DNA of 64,000 nucleotides from Platanthera guangdongensis (taxonomy: Eukaryota; Streptophyta; Magnoliopsida; Asparagales; Orchidaceae). The notes below the pieces were generated by a model. It worked only from the letters and a program-made list of their open reading frames with translations. It ran no database searches and was not told the DNA's origin. Of this stretch, positions 1-10,734 are shown in pieces. The stretch's first letter is position 1, and the number at the start of each line of letters is the position of its first letter. The translations under genes and the position numbers were made by a program. The DNA lies in NCBI GenBank assembly GCA_039583875.1, contig CM077158.1:233794453-233858452 (forward strand). Direction: 5' to 3'.

Positions 1-2
1 CC

Positions 3-338
3 GAGTTTAGAGCAATCACATATGACATTTGTGAAGGATTATGGGTCTCCACTATCCCGAAGGAACTTGGGCTTAAAGGAAGTGAGCCCATCAGATTGTA
101 TTGTGACAACAAGGCTGCAATCTCCATTGCCCACAATCCGGTACAACATGATCGTACGAAACACATTGAGATTGACAGACATTTCATCAAGGAAAATATC
201 GACCGAGGAACCGTTGTTATCCCATTCATACCATCTGACCAACAGTTGGTCGATGTTCTCACAAAGGGTCTAAGTTCTAGTATGTTCACAGATCTTATTG
301 GCAAGTTCGGCATGACTGACATCACACGCCCAACTTGA
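3..338 (+). CDS. Ty1/copia pol 3' end: RNase H (partial)
   Basis: The frame is open from the window edge to a stop at 336-338. It encodes the C-terminal RNase H part of a copia polyprotein, which removes the RNA strand of the RNA/DNA hybrid during reverse transcription. The family signature is visible: YCDNKAAISIAHNP, then HIEIDRHFIKE, then the tail DVLTKGL. It is followed directly by a G-rich polypurine tract and an LTR, the expected order at the 3' end of a copia element. No stop or frameshift is seen in the visible part. Most of the element (gag to reverse transcriptase) lies left of the window. The lineage within copia was not resolved. Confidence 0.88.
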   Translation, partial: EFRAITYDICEGLWVSTIPKELGLKGSEPIRLYCDNKAAISIAHNPVQHDRTKHIEIDRHFIKENIDRGTVVIPFIPSDQQLVDVLTKGLSSSMFTDLIGKFGMTDITRPT

Positions 339-353
339 GGGGGGGGGGGGGGG
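339..353 (+). promoter_or_regulatory. Polypurine tract of copia element 1
   Basis: Fifteen consecutive G follow the stop codon region and end exactly where the LTR begins with TGTTGGA. Position and purine content fit the plus-strand primer of an LTR retrotransposon. The run is longer than usual and may have expanded by slippage. Confidence 0.8.
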
Positions 354-525
354 TGTTGGATATTGCATATAATATATGTATTGATTACATTATTTGTATC
401 ATAAATAGATCGATTCCTATTTAGGAAATATGGGAGCACACGGATCAATGACATGTCATATCACTGTATTTGTATAAATACCCTCATGTGGATGAATAAA
501 CTCAATTAACTTTTCTCCTCCAACA
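354..525 (+). repeat. Complete 3' LTR of copia element 1 (172 bp)
   Basis: The LTR starts TGTTGGA and ends TCCAACA, a perfect 7-bp terminal inverted repeat. A TATA box (tataaata, about 473-480) lies near its 3' part. Directly to the right, Athila 3' sequence resumes (aaattttaaccagaattc), also present near 29262, so this copia element inserted into element A. The left target duplication is outside the window. Confidence 0.88.
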
Positions 526-1716
526 AAAATTTTAACCAGAATTCTTTTAAATAGATCTAAGTCAACAAGTGAGTAAGCGCATTGAGTTGTTACTAGATCC
601 AAGAGACATATTATAACTATATCAATCAAATAACAAAAATCTAAATTCATACCAAAAACTTAACTAATCTAATTTTCTTCTCTGCCTAGCTAATAAACAA
701 ACCTATGAGCATGAATCAAAAGAACTTATTAGGACCAAAATATTTGACTTAGGTAAGTAATTATGAGTGGAATTCAAAGATAAACATGGTGGCTAAAATC
801 ACACTAAACTAAAGCATGAGTTTCAAAAATTTCAACTAAATAAACAATTTTTTTTTATTTTGATGTAATAATAAAATTTTTTTGAAAACAAGGCCATAAT
901 AATTTTTTCTTCTTTTTGAAATTGGCCAAACAAAAATTGAAACTCATTTTTTGAGCATTTTTTTCATGAAATTCTCCAAATATCATATAACAAACATAGT
1001 CACAAAATGAAATTATAAATGAAACTCATAAAAATAGTATGATCAAATAGGTTCGATAAAATGAGCTTTGATGAAAGTAAAATGATAAGTGGAGGTAACA
1101 ATTAAAATGAGAAAAAAAGGCTCAAAAGAGACTAAGGATATATTTTAAAGGTTGACATGAAGTCTCAAACGAAAACAAAAATGACCTACATCATTTCCAT
1201 GCTTCTAAATTTAGCTAAAACATAAGTTTTGAAAAATTTCAAAAAGTAAGTCCTAGATATTAAATGAAGACTAATAAAATTATCTTGAAAATAGGAATAA
1301 TATGCGTCTTGGATTATTCACATCTACTACACTAGTCAAAAGTTAACATTACAAAATTACATAAAAAAAGAAAAATAGTGGATGAAAAATTTTTTAGAGA
1401 GTAAAAAAATAGAGAAAGAAAACCATAAAAGAAAGTTCAAGTTTTAGAAAAACATTTCACATTAACCTGCTACCATGAATTAAAACACATGCCCAACATT
1501 TTACTTGTGAAGTATAATTAAAAAATGATTAGAAAAATTAAAATTAGCTAAGTTAATATAAGAAATTTTACATAAAACAAGGGGTACTATTGTTTTTTTT
1601 CAAAATTAGTTTAACTACTAAAATAAAAAAAACATTTTTATATTCTCTTTTTTTGGAATTCTTCTAAAAACAAAAGCAAAAGAGAATTAACATCTAAGAA
1701 AGAGAAAAAACACTAA

Positions 1717-1775
<59 letters not shown>

Positions 1776-2215
1776 TAAAAACACTAATAACTCTAAAGAA
1801 AAGAGAAGAAGGAAATCCTCCCCCAAGTTTAAAATGAACATTGTCCTCAATGAAGAAAGGAGGGGAAGGAGAGAGAGAAATTAATAAAGAAAATTGAAAT
1901 TAAAGAATTGAAAACAGGTACTTCCCCGGATTTACGAGTCGCGAATGGATGTGTGATGTCGTTCCCCCATGCTTGCGCTTTGGAACTCCATGAAATATCA
2001 TCTTGAACTTTTGTTGGAATCAACAACGTTGGAGCAGGCGATCACAGAACTTCAGCTTGTCGGAGCCGCCCAGGGCAAAACTGAAAAACAAAAAAGAAAG
2101 CAAACAGAAAAAACCTTGGGTTGCCTCCCAAGATTGCCCTTTGTTTAAAGGTCGTTTGAGCTCGACCAAAAAAATATTGTACAAAAAAAAGTCTAAGTTT
2201 ATTACAGTCCATGCA
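526..2215 (-). other. 3' non-coding region of element A
   Basis: About 1.7 kb of AT-rich sequence lies downstream of pol on the minus strand, with no reading frame worth calling. Athila elements may carry an env-like frame here; none is recognisable. The motif aaacttgggggagg (minus, 1818-1831) matches agcttgggggag at 16201 in element B. Pieces of the same region recur at 29260-29566 and 52149-52611, which shows it is family sequence and not host DNA. Confidence 0.75.
1721..1773. repeat. (TA)n microsatellite
   Basis: About 26 uninterrupted TA units. The flanks on both sides contain aacactaataact, so the expansion is accompanied by a short duplication. Element B has only a short atatagttattag at the matching place, so the expansion is specific to A. 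Confidence 0.95.
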
Positions 2216-3640
2216 GAATAAATTTAACATTGTCTATACATAAATCATTACCAGAAAAATATAATTTCAGACGCTGCTCATTAACTTTGAAATCACCCTT
2301 ATCTGGGTGTGAAATTAAAACAGTGGCATAAGGAAAAACTTCTTTTATAGAAAAAGGACCAGACCATCGAGACTTGAGCTTTCCTGGAAATAAATGCAGA
2401 CATGAATTATATAACAGAACTTGGTCACCCGACTTGAAAGTTTTTGGGTGCCTTAAATTTTTATCGTGAAAACGCTTCGTTCACTCTTTATATAATTTGT
2501 TACTTTCGTACGCATAAGAGCGCCACTCGTCGAGTTCGTTAAGTTGGAATTTTCGAAGATCGGCGACGGAGTGAGGATCGAAATTTAAAAATTTAAAGGC
2601 CCAAAATGCGCAATGTTCTAGTTCGACGAGTAAATGACATGACTTTCCATAAACTAACCGATACGACATACAACCGATGACGGTTTTGTATGCTGTTCGG
2701 TAAGCTAATAGAACGTCGTCTAATTTAACTGACCACTCCTTACGTGAAGTAGAAACTGTCTTTTCTAAAATGCGTTTTATTTCCCTCTTTACTACCTCGA
2801 CTTGGCCGTTAGTTTGAGGGTGATATGTGGTTGGAAGCTTATGTGTAACACCATATTTTTAAAAAGTTTTTGCAAGTTGTGCGTTACAAAAATGTGAACC
2901 CCTATCACTAATGATTGCTTTTGGAGTACCGAATCGAGAAAATAATTTTTTTTAAGAACAAGATAACAACTCGGGAGTCGTTGGTAGGAAGAGCATGAGC
3001 CTCCGCCCATCGAGAAACGTAATCTACTGCAACTAGAATATACTTATTTCCAAAGCTAGAAGGAAAAGGACCTACAAAATCAATTCTCCAAAGGTCGAAA
3101 ACTTCGCACTCGAGGAAATAATTTTGTGTCATTTCATTTTTATTAGAGATATTGCCTGACCATTGGCAGTTATCGTACCGGCTCACAAAAGATTGGGCAT
3201 CTTTAAAGAGGCTAGGCCAATAAAAGCATGCACTAAGAACTTTGTGAGCGGTCCGTTTGGCTTGATAGTGCCCGCCGGTCGGTCATTCATGTAAGTATTT
3301 TAAAATATCCTATCCTTCGTGAAATGAGACACATCTCCTCACAACTTGGTCTGCACAAACTCGAAAGAGATGCGAGTCCTCCCAAAAATAATTCTCCAGA
3401 TCAGAAAAGAAATTCTTCTTTTGCTGAGAGGAGAATTCTTTTGGGAGGACACGAGACACTAAATAGTTGGCGAAGTTTGCAAAACAAGGAGAAGTGAAAG
3501 TGTTAATTAAAAATAGTTTTTCATCGGAAAAATAATCACTAAAAGCTTTTTCATCTAAATTTTCAATATACGGGTTATCTAAACACGACAGATGGGCTGC
3601 AGCCAAATTCTCGGCCCCCTCTTATCTCGGATTTCCAAAT
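2216..3640 (-). pseudogene. Integrase region of element A pol (broken)
   Basis: Integrase joins retrotransposon cDNA to host DNA. Open pieces on the minus strand lie at 3310-3606, 2908-3186 and 2481-2669, with recognisable remnants to about 2216. They show the conserved block [15 protein letters not shown] (core domain), the later block [15 protein letters not shown] in a different frame, and a C-terminal stretch with LFPGKLKSRWSGPF. The zinc-binding N-terminal domain is frameshifted. Compared with element B, A keeps a segment around 2700-2790 that B has lost. Frameshifts and stops make it non-functional. Confidence 0.82.
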
Positions 3641-4950
3641 CGAACTCCTGGAACCAGCGAATCAAGCGCGGCGTGGCATCCGATTTAGCAAGTAAGTTCT
3701 TGAGGGCCGAGTGGTCTGTGAAAACTATAATTTTAGAAAGCGTAATGTAGGGGCGAAACTTGTCGAAGGCAAAAATAACCGCTAATAACTCCTTTTCCGT
3801 CGTGGTGTAATTCTCTTGTGCGGATGTGAGTGTTTTACTCGCGTAGTAGATAGGGTGAACGTTTTAGATATGTGTTGTCCTAGAACGACTCCCACCGCAA
3901 AGCTACTCGCATCGCACATAATCTCAAAAGGAAGTTCCCAGACCGGAGCTATCATAATAGGACACGTTAATTAATTTAGTTTTATTAATTCGAAGGCAGA
4001 TAAACAAAGATCGTCAAAGTGAATAGGAGCGTCTTTTTCTAGCAGCTGAGTAAGGGGTTTGGTGATTTTGGAAAAATCTTTTATGAACTTACGGTAGAAA
4101 CCGACGTGACCTAAGAAACTGCGTATGACCTTAACATTGGTTGGCGCCTTGGCGGTGGCAATTTTTCAATTACCTCGATTTTCGCGCTATCAACCTCAAT
4201 CTCTCTCGAAGAAATTTTATGACCTAAAACTAAACCCTCCCTAAGAATGAAATGACATTTTTCCCAATTCAGGGCAAGTTTAGTTTCCTCACATCTCTCC
4301 AAAACTTTTTCTAAGTTTTCTAAGCAGATATCAAAAGAGTCACCGAACACGGAGAAATTATACATAAAAACCTCCATAATACTTTCAACGTACTTGTCAA
4401 AAATAGCTAGCATATATCGCTGAAATGTTGCTGGACGCATTACATAACCCAAACGACATTCTTCGATAGGCGAAGGTGCCAAAGGGACAACCAAACGTCG
4501 TTTTCTCCTGGTCCTCGAGTGAGATAGGGATTTGAAAGTATCCCGAGAGACCATCGAGAAAACAATAAAAGCTATGCCCGGATAAACACTCTAAGATTTG
4601 ATCGATGAAAGCCAAGGGGAAGTGGTCCTTGCGGGTGACGTCATTCAACTTACGATAATCTATACACATACGCCACCCCATCATCGTCTGTGTCGGAATT
4701 AGATCATTATTTTCATTTACTACTACCGTGATCCCTCCTTTCTTAGGAACTACCTGAGCGTGGCTAACCCACTTGCTATCTGATATGAGATAGATAATTC
4801 ATGCGTCTAATAGTTTCATTACCTCGCCATTTACTACTTTTATATTTGAATTTATGCGGCGCTGAAGTTGAATAAATTTGCTTAAATTATCTTCCATTAA
4901 AATTTTATGTGTGCAAAACGATGAGCTTATGCCTTTTATATCAGAAATTT
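3641..4950 (-). pseudogene. Reverse transcriptase / RNase H region of element A (broken)
   Basis: Minus-strand pieces at 4397-4684 and 4111-4554 encode reverse transcriptase: RMCIDYRKLND, then YCFLDGLSGYFQIPI, then the palm region. The catalytic motif that reads FMDD in element B reads FMYN here, so both aspartates of the YXDD box are lost. RT is split by a frameshift between the two pieces (about 4450-4550). The RNase H part (about 4100-3640) still shows FEIMCDASSF but carries several frameshifts. The product would be inactive even without the frame breaks. Confidence 0.82.
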
Positions 4951-4951
4951 G

Positions 4952-5743
4952 TCAAGCAATAGCTCGACGGTGCTTTTTTAAAACGTGTAGAAGTTTATTA
5001 TTTTCAGATTCAGTTAAAAATGCCGAAACTATCACCGACGGCTTATAGTCTTTTTCTAGAAACGCATACTTCAAGTGATCAGGTAGTTCCTTCAGTTCTA
5101 ACGCAATAGGTTCCTTGTATGATGATTTAAACGGTCTTTCTTTTTCAAAAATCATTTCTTTGTAAACTTTTGATTTATATTGAAATTTTGTTGGATGTGG
5201 ATCTATGGCCAACACCGTTTCTTGCAAAGACTCAGGTGAGATGTTTGAAGAACAAAACAAAGAAGAAAAATCATTTTCAGAAATGGAAAGAGAAGAGTTA
5301 TCATTTAACACGTCTAGAAAGAAACAAGATGCTTCATTTCTAGGGTATTTTTCATAGAAGGGGTGATGGAGAAAGCAACGTTGTCGTCTCTGATTCATAA
5401 GAAAAGCTTTCCGTTGCTCACATCGATGATAGCACGAGAGTTGACAAGGGTCGGCCAAGGATCACGGGAACCTCGACGTCCTCTTCGATGTCCAAAATGA
5501 CGAAATCCACCGGAAAGATGAATTTGTCGACTTTAACTAAAACGTCATCCACGATTCCTAACAGATACTTTACTGACCTTTCGGCAAGCTGAATACTCAT
5601 TCTCGTAGGGCTAAGGGTACCCAATCCTAACTTCTTAAACAATAAAAATGGCATCAAGTTGATGCTCGCTCCTAAGTCGGCTAGCGCGTGCTTAATAACT
5701 AAGTCACCAAAAACACAAGGGATAGAAAAACTACCCGAATCGT
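4952..5743 (-). pseudogene. Protease and protease-RT linker of element A
   Basis: On the minus strand, 5418-5657 holds the retropepsin-like region (FKKLGLGTLSPTRMSIQLA, then FPVDFVILDIEEDV and VILGRP), downstream of an Asp-Leu-Gly-Ala active-site region near 5690 on the same strand. The 4952-5458 frame continues as the linker before reverse transcriptase with no catalytic motif. Element B carries the same blocks at 12380-13135, so the assignment rests both on motif order and on the paired copy. A frameshift separates the two pieces. Confidence 0.72.
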
Positions 5744-7338
5744 TTATTTTTTTGGCAAGTTATTTGTTAAGATGGCGGAGCACTCGGTATTTAATGTTAC
5801 GTGCGATAAATTCTCTAGCTTTTTCTGATTTGTTAGAAGATCCTTCAAGTACTTAGCGTACTTGGACATTTGAGATATCGCTTCATGAAAGAGCAAATTG
5901 ATATGTATTTGCTTGAACATTTCTAGGAAGCCATTATATTGATCATCTAACCGCTCTTTGTTTAGTTGAGACGGATAAGGTGGAGTAAGATCATTTTTCA
6001 AAGCAGAGGGTGGAGTGATGAAATCTTTTTCAGCGGGTGAAATATTTAAAACGGGGGCGGAGATTGCCTCGGGCTCTTCTCTAACCATACCAAAAATTTG
6101 CTTCCCACTCTGAAGAGTTATAACTTTCGCTTGCTCTCTCGGGTTGGGCTCGGTATTAGCAGGGAGAGACCCGGGGGGTCGCTCAAATATAATTTTAGCG
6201 AGCTGCCCTATTTGGCTCTCCAGATTTTTAACGGACCTGTTGGGTTTCTAATGGTCGCGTCGTTTGCATTAATATATTTCGAAAACATTTCCTCCAAGCT
6301 TGGAGGTTTTTGAAAATTTTGAGGTGGTAGAGGTGGTGCGGAAAAATCGTTTTGCGAAGGCCTGCAAATAACGTTCGTATGATTACTCCAGGAGAAATTC
6401 GGGTGATTTTGCAAATCAGGATTATAATTGTTCGGAAAAGAAAATCCTGGCGCAGGAAAATTAGCAACAGACAAATTATTGTAAGCATTCCTAGGTATAT
6501 TGTCAACAAAATCAATTTGTTTGGCGACAGCTTTTGCAGATTCCCATCCCTAAGGGGCGGAGGGAGCAGTCATTTCCGATACCTTTTTGCTAAGCATTTG
6601 TACTTGCAGTGCCAGCTGAGAGACATTATCCACCTCGTACATACCTGCAGGTTTGTTTGGGCGGGTTCTTGACATATTCCACTGATAGGTGCACATGACC
6701 ATATCCTCAAATAGCTCAAGAGTGACTTCTGGGGTTTTGTGGTTTAAAGTACCACCGAAAGCGACATCTATCATTTGCTTTGCATTTTGATTTAACCCAT
6801 TATAAAATGTCTGCACTTGTAACCATACATGCAGTGCATGATGAGGGGAATATCTTAAAAGTTCTTTAAATCTTTCCCATGTGTCATATAGAGTTTCAGA
6901 GTCTATTTGGCAAAAAGAAGAATTATTGTTCCTAAGTTTTGTAGTTTTTGCTGGCGGAAAGTATTGCGTCAGAAAATTTTCAGTTAATTGATCTCAAGTG
7001 GTGATACTTCCTCTAGATAGAGTCATCAACCACTGTTTTGCTTTATTTCTTAAAGAGAAGGGGAAGAGTCTAAGCCTAATCACATCATTTGTAACACCAT
7101 TTATCTTGAAGGGGTCACAAATTTTAAGAAATCTAGCGATGTGTGCGTTCGGATCTTCATCTTGCAATCTGTCGAACTGCACATATTGCTGCACCATTTG
7201 AATTATGTTAGGCTTTAATTCGAAATAGTTATTAGCTACGGCGGAGCGCACTATACTAGATTCTATACCCTCCAAATTTGGCCTTGCATAATAGAACAAA
7301 GGCCTATTCAGGGCTTCCTCTAGGTTGGGCTCTTCCAT
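5744..7338 (-). pseudogene. gag of element A (Athila-type, broken)
   Basis: The likely start on the minus strand is the ATG at 7338 (MEEPNLEEALN), matched in element B by the ATG at 10735. The capsid region reads QMVQQYVQFDRLQDEDPNAH, then LRLFPFSLRNKAKQWL, then VQTFYNGLNQNAKQMIDV, blocks I recognise from Athila gag. Open pieces are 6994-7338, 6550-6816, 6208-6474 and 5744-6088, separated by stops and frame changes. Gag would form the virus-like particle. No CCHC knuckle was seen. Confidence 0.82.
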
Positions 7339-7763
7339 TTTTGAATTAGAGATTGACTCGGATTACTCAACCGGTTCTTGGAAAGTATGATCTTGAAATC
7401 GCGAATTTCTCCGAAGAGTACGCTCAATTTCTTGGCCCAATTCCAAAATTTGTGATGAATTCACTGACTACCCGGTGAAGGGTTCGCACGGTACCTTAGA
7501 AAAAAAATTTGAAAATATATATTTTTTAGTTGTTTAACTTCCGAACATCCCGCTGACTACCCGGTGAAGGGTTCGCACAGTACTAGACAAAATAATGGTA
7601 TTTAAGCCACATTGCTCTTTTCGAGAGAATTGGGTGATGTAGAAAGAAGGTGATGTGGGTTTCTAAAGATAGCGTTTAATTTTTATTAATTTTTAATTTT
7701 TGAAGAAAGAGAGGTGATAAAAGTAATATATTCGTGTTTTCTAAATATCAACGAAAAGTTGCT
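7339..7763 (-). other. Leader of element A between primer site and gag
   Basis: About 425 bp of untranslated leader. It holds two copies, about 90 bp apart (7465 and 7555), of gactacccggtgaagggttc. Element B has the related sequence only once (about 10485), so A appears to carry a short tandem duplication here. Confidence 0.7.
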
Positions 7764-7781
7764 TCTCCGGTAACAGCGTCA
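7764..7781 (-). promoter_or_regulatory. Primer binding site of element A (tRNA-Asp type)
   Basis: Read on the minus strand: TGACGCTGTTACCGGAGA. It is a decayed form of TGGCGCCGTTGCCGGGGA, the complement of the 3' end of plant tRNA-Asp used by Athila elements. It lies 6 bp inside the LTR end, the normal place for minus-strand priming. Confidence 0.85.
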
Positions 7782-7787
7782 AAAACT

Positions 7788-8960
7788 TGATGTCTAAAAT
7801 TCGTTTCGAAAATAATTCCGAACTAGTAATCCAATGAAAGCAAGTATACCTATCGAATTGTAGGAATGTGACACAAGTGTCGTTTTGAAATTCGGGAATC
7901 GTTGAATAATTGTACTCACACGAATTACTATTATCTTATCGAAATATATTTTAGGATTTGCTTAGAAAATTAGAAAAAGAAAATTACTTGCAAATAAAGA
8001 GAAGTGTTTAAATTATGATCAAGAAATAATACTCGATCGTGAATCACCTCGGCATAAGTTAATCAGAAATGAAATAACAACCTAAGTCTTAATAAGGTAA
8101 AGGTCCTTGACCGTGGAGGTTCCCAAAGTTTGAACACGCTTCTCTCGAAGACATGCCCAACTGAGTTTAAGAAGATCCGACCGAACTCTTGTCCCGTATT
8201 CGGATACCTAAAGCTCGCCTTAAGTAATGAACCCCGCTATTGGATTTTACTCAAATCCAGGAGCTTTACGTCATCCTCTCTCGAAGGGTGCGTGCAACTA
8301 TCTTTACTCTTGAGTGTTCACTTTAAACTATGAGCCTCTCGGCTAGCTAAGAGTGAAATTCTAAACGGAGACTATATATCGATAATATAGTTCAATTCGA
8401 AATAAGTCAAGAGTAAATCGAAGGCGTAAGCCCTAAAAAGAAGAAGAAAGCTAAAACATCATAATTAATCAACTCATCCTCGGATCATCAAGATCGAGTA
8501 GTATGAGGATATAGTTACTCATGATGTAGATAATGAAAATCATATTAAAAATATGCATAACAAAAAGGAAAGAGTGGAAGAGGGAATAACAAACTATTTT
8601 ATTTATTCTTGAACAACAGTTACGAAGAGGGTATAAAGACATTACGAGGAGAGTTTGCAAGAAGGTTACAAGTACGATAAAAAAATTGCAATAGCATTAA
8701 AGTATGAAAACTAACCTGAAATACTCTAAAAACAAAATTAAAATCATAAAATCCTAAAAATTCTAAGAAAACCAAGTAGCAACAACTTCCTTTCCTGCCA
8801 AGATCTGTATTGAGAACCCTTGGAGATGCTCTCAATTTATAAAAATATTTCTGGCTGGGTCACGCCCCCCTTACACGCCCGGGTCGGGCGTGTACTTAGG
8901 GGCGTGTAAGCTCCGTTGACCTCGGCTAGCTGAAATTCGGCGGAGTATGGCTTGGCTCGG
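7788..8960 (-). repeat. 5' LTR of element A (truncated at its U3 end)
   Basis: The LTR ends, on the minus strand, in ...GACATCA just before the primer site. It matches 9100-10273 of element B in reverse complement almost from end to end, and 26090-26816 in part. The upstream end is cut off at the palindrome junction near 8960, so the TG start is missing. U3 is GC-rich with repeated acacgccc blocks. Confidence 0.82.
8834..8841 (-). promoter_or_regulatory. TATA box in the LTR of element A
   Basis: TATAAATT on the minus strand lies after the GC-rich U3 blocks and about 1050 bp before the LTR end. The same box stands at the matching place in element B. Confidence 0.6.
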
Positions 8961-9100
8961 ATGTGTACTTGGGGCGTGTTCCGCGCATTCAATGAAGCCG
9001 CAAGCGCTCCCCAAAAGTCCCTAACCACCGTCGCACCGCACGTTACACGCCCCCCCCCCCCCCACACACACACGGGCGTGTACCTGAGGCGTGTACCCCA
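8961..9100. other. Centre of the Athila inverted repeat (head-to-head LTR junction)
   Basis: The two arms stop matching each other here. The sequence is U3 of the same LTR family: its reverse complement matches 28653-28770 (shared cattcaatgaag and gtgcggtgcgac blocks). It is read as the upstream part of the element B LTR joined to the truncated LTR of A. It includes a C-run followed by (CA)n at about 9048-9073. No target duplication was seen. Confidence 0.65.
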
Positions 9101-9222
9101 AGTCCCGAACCAAGCCATACTCTGCCGAATTTCAGCTAGCCAAGGACAACAGAGCTTACACGCCTTAAGTACACGCCCGACCCGCGCGTGTAAAGGGGGA
9201 GTGGCCCAGCCAGAAAAATTTC

Positions 9223-9230
9223 TATAAATT
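9223..9230 (+). promoter_or_regulatory. TATA box in the LTR of element B
   Basis: TATAAATT just downstream of the GC-rich U3 blocks; mirror of the box at 8834-8841 in element A. Confidence 0.6.
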
Positions 9231-10279
9231 GATAGCATCTCCATGGGTGCTCAATCCAGCTTGGGAGGGAAGGGAGTTGCTGCTACTTGGTTTTCTTAGC
9301 ATTTTTAGGATTTTATGCTTTTAATTTTGTTTTTATAGTATTTCAGCTTAAAGTTTTCATACTTTAATGCTTTTGCAATTTTCTTTTATCGTACTTGTAA
9401 TCTTCTTGCAAACTCTCCTCGTAATGTCTTTATGCTCTCTATGTAACTGCTGTTCAAAAAGAAATAAAATAGTTTATTATTATCTCTCCCTCTCTCCTTG
9501 TTATGCATATTTTTAATATGATTTTCATTCTCAACACCATGAGTAACTAAATCTTCATAATACTCGATCTTGATGATCCGAGAATGAGTTGATCAGTTAT
9601 GATGGTTTAGCTTTCTTCTTCTTTTTAAGGCTTAGACCTTCAATTTACTCGTGACTTATTTCGAATGGAATTATATTATCGATATATAGTCTCCGTTTAG
9701 TTTTTCACTCTTAGCTAGCCGAGTGGCTCATAGTTTGAAGTAAACACTCTAGAGTAAAGATAGTTGCACGCACCTCTCGAGAGAGGATGAAATAAATCTC
9801 CCTGATTGGAGTGAAATCCAATAACGGGGTTCATTACTTAAGACGAGCTTTAGGTATCCGAATACGGGACGAGAGTTCGGTCGGATCTTCTTAAACTCAG
9901 TTGGGCATGTATTCGAGAGAACTGTGTTCAAGCTTTGGGAACCCCCACAGTCAAGCACTTTTACCTTATTAAGACTTAGGTTGTTATTTCATTTCTGATT
10001 AACTTATGACGAGGTGATTCACGATCGAGTACTATTTCTTTATCATCATTTAAACCCTTCTCTTTATTTGCAAGTAATTTTTCTTTTCTAATTTTCTAAG
10101 TAAACCCTAAAATATATTTCAATAAGATAATAGTAATTTGTGTGAGTACAATTATTCAACGGTTCACGAATTTCAATACGACACTTGTGTCCCCTTGCTA
10201 CAATTCGATAGGTATACTTGTCTTAATTGGATTACTAGTTCAGAATTATTTTCGAAATGAATTTTAGACATCAAGTTTT

Positions 10280-10297
10280 TGACGTCGTTGCCGGGGA
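10280..10297 (+). promoter_or_regulatory. Primer binding site of element B (tRNA-Asp type)
   Basis: TGACGTCGTTGCCGGGGA differs at two positions from the complement of the plant tRNA-Asp 3' end. It starts 6 bp after the LTR end. Better preserved than the site of element A. Confidence 0.88.
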
Positions 10298-10734
10298 AAC
10301 AACTTTTCGTTGATATTTAGAAAACACGAATATATTACTTTTATCACATCTCTTTCTTCAAAAATTAAAAAATTAATAAAAATTAAACGCTATCTTTAGA
10401 AACCCACATCACCTTCTTTCTACATCACCCAATTCTCTCGAAAAGGGCAACGTGACTTAAATACCACTATTTTGTCTAGTACCGTGCGAACGCTTCACCG
10501 GTAGTCCTCGAGATGTTCGGGAGTTAAACCACTAAAAAAATATTTTCAATTTTTTTCTATCTTATTTTTCCCTTTCTCATTTTTTTCTTCTTCTAGTATA
10601 TGACCCTTGCGAATCCGTCAGAAATTTTGGAATTGGACCAAGAAATTGCGCGTACTCTTCGGAGAAATTCGCGATTTCAAGATCCTACTTTCCAAGAACC
10701 GGTTGAGTAATCCGAGTCAATCTCGAATTCAAAA
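10298..10734 (+). other. Leader of element B
   Basis: Untranslated region between primer site and gag, matching 7339-7763 in reverse complement. It has a single copy of the accggtagtcc block that is duplicated in A. No frame or other signal is visible. Confidence 0.7.

Larger units (their letters stand above)
526..8960 (-). mobile_element. Athila-type Ty3/gypsy retrotransposon A (decayed)
   Basis: Read on the minus strand the order is 5' LTR (truncated), tRNA-Asp-type primer site, gag, protease, reverse transcriptase, RNase H, integrase and a 1.7-kb non-coding tail. This is the order of gypsy elements, and gag and integrase carry Athila-like blocks such as [11 protein letters not shown]. Coding parts are broken by many stops and frameshifts. 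The 3' LTR is not visible; the tail is interrupted at 525 by copia element 1. The element is the left arm of a large inverted repeat whose right arm is element B. Confidence 0.88.
8961..10273 (+). repeat. 5' LTR of element B (start truncated)
   Basis: It ends ...GACATCA at 10273, followed by the primer site. U3 holds inverted acacgcccg / cgggcgtgt dyads and R-U5 shares long stretches with 26090-26816 and more distantly with LTR J (shared agagaggatga...aatccaataga block near 9780 and 38500). The expected LTR start, TGATAATACC by comparison with 29044, is absent. Confidence 0.8.

Noticed and set aside
2003..2221. 72-codon plus-strand lysine-rich frame
   Set aside because: Antisense to the end of Athila pol and its tail; no similarity to a known protein.
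8837..9244. 135-codon frame on minus and 91-codon frame on plus (8952-9227) with the same C-terminal residues
   Set aside because: The two share residues because the DNA is a palindrome of LTR sequence; there is no domain, and it is U3/R.
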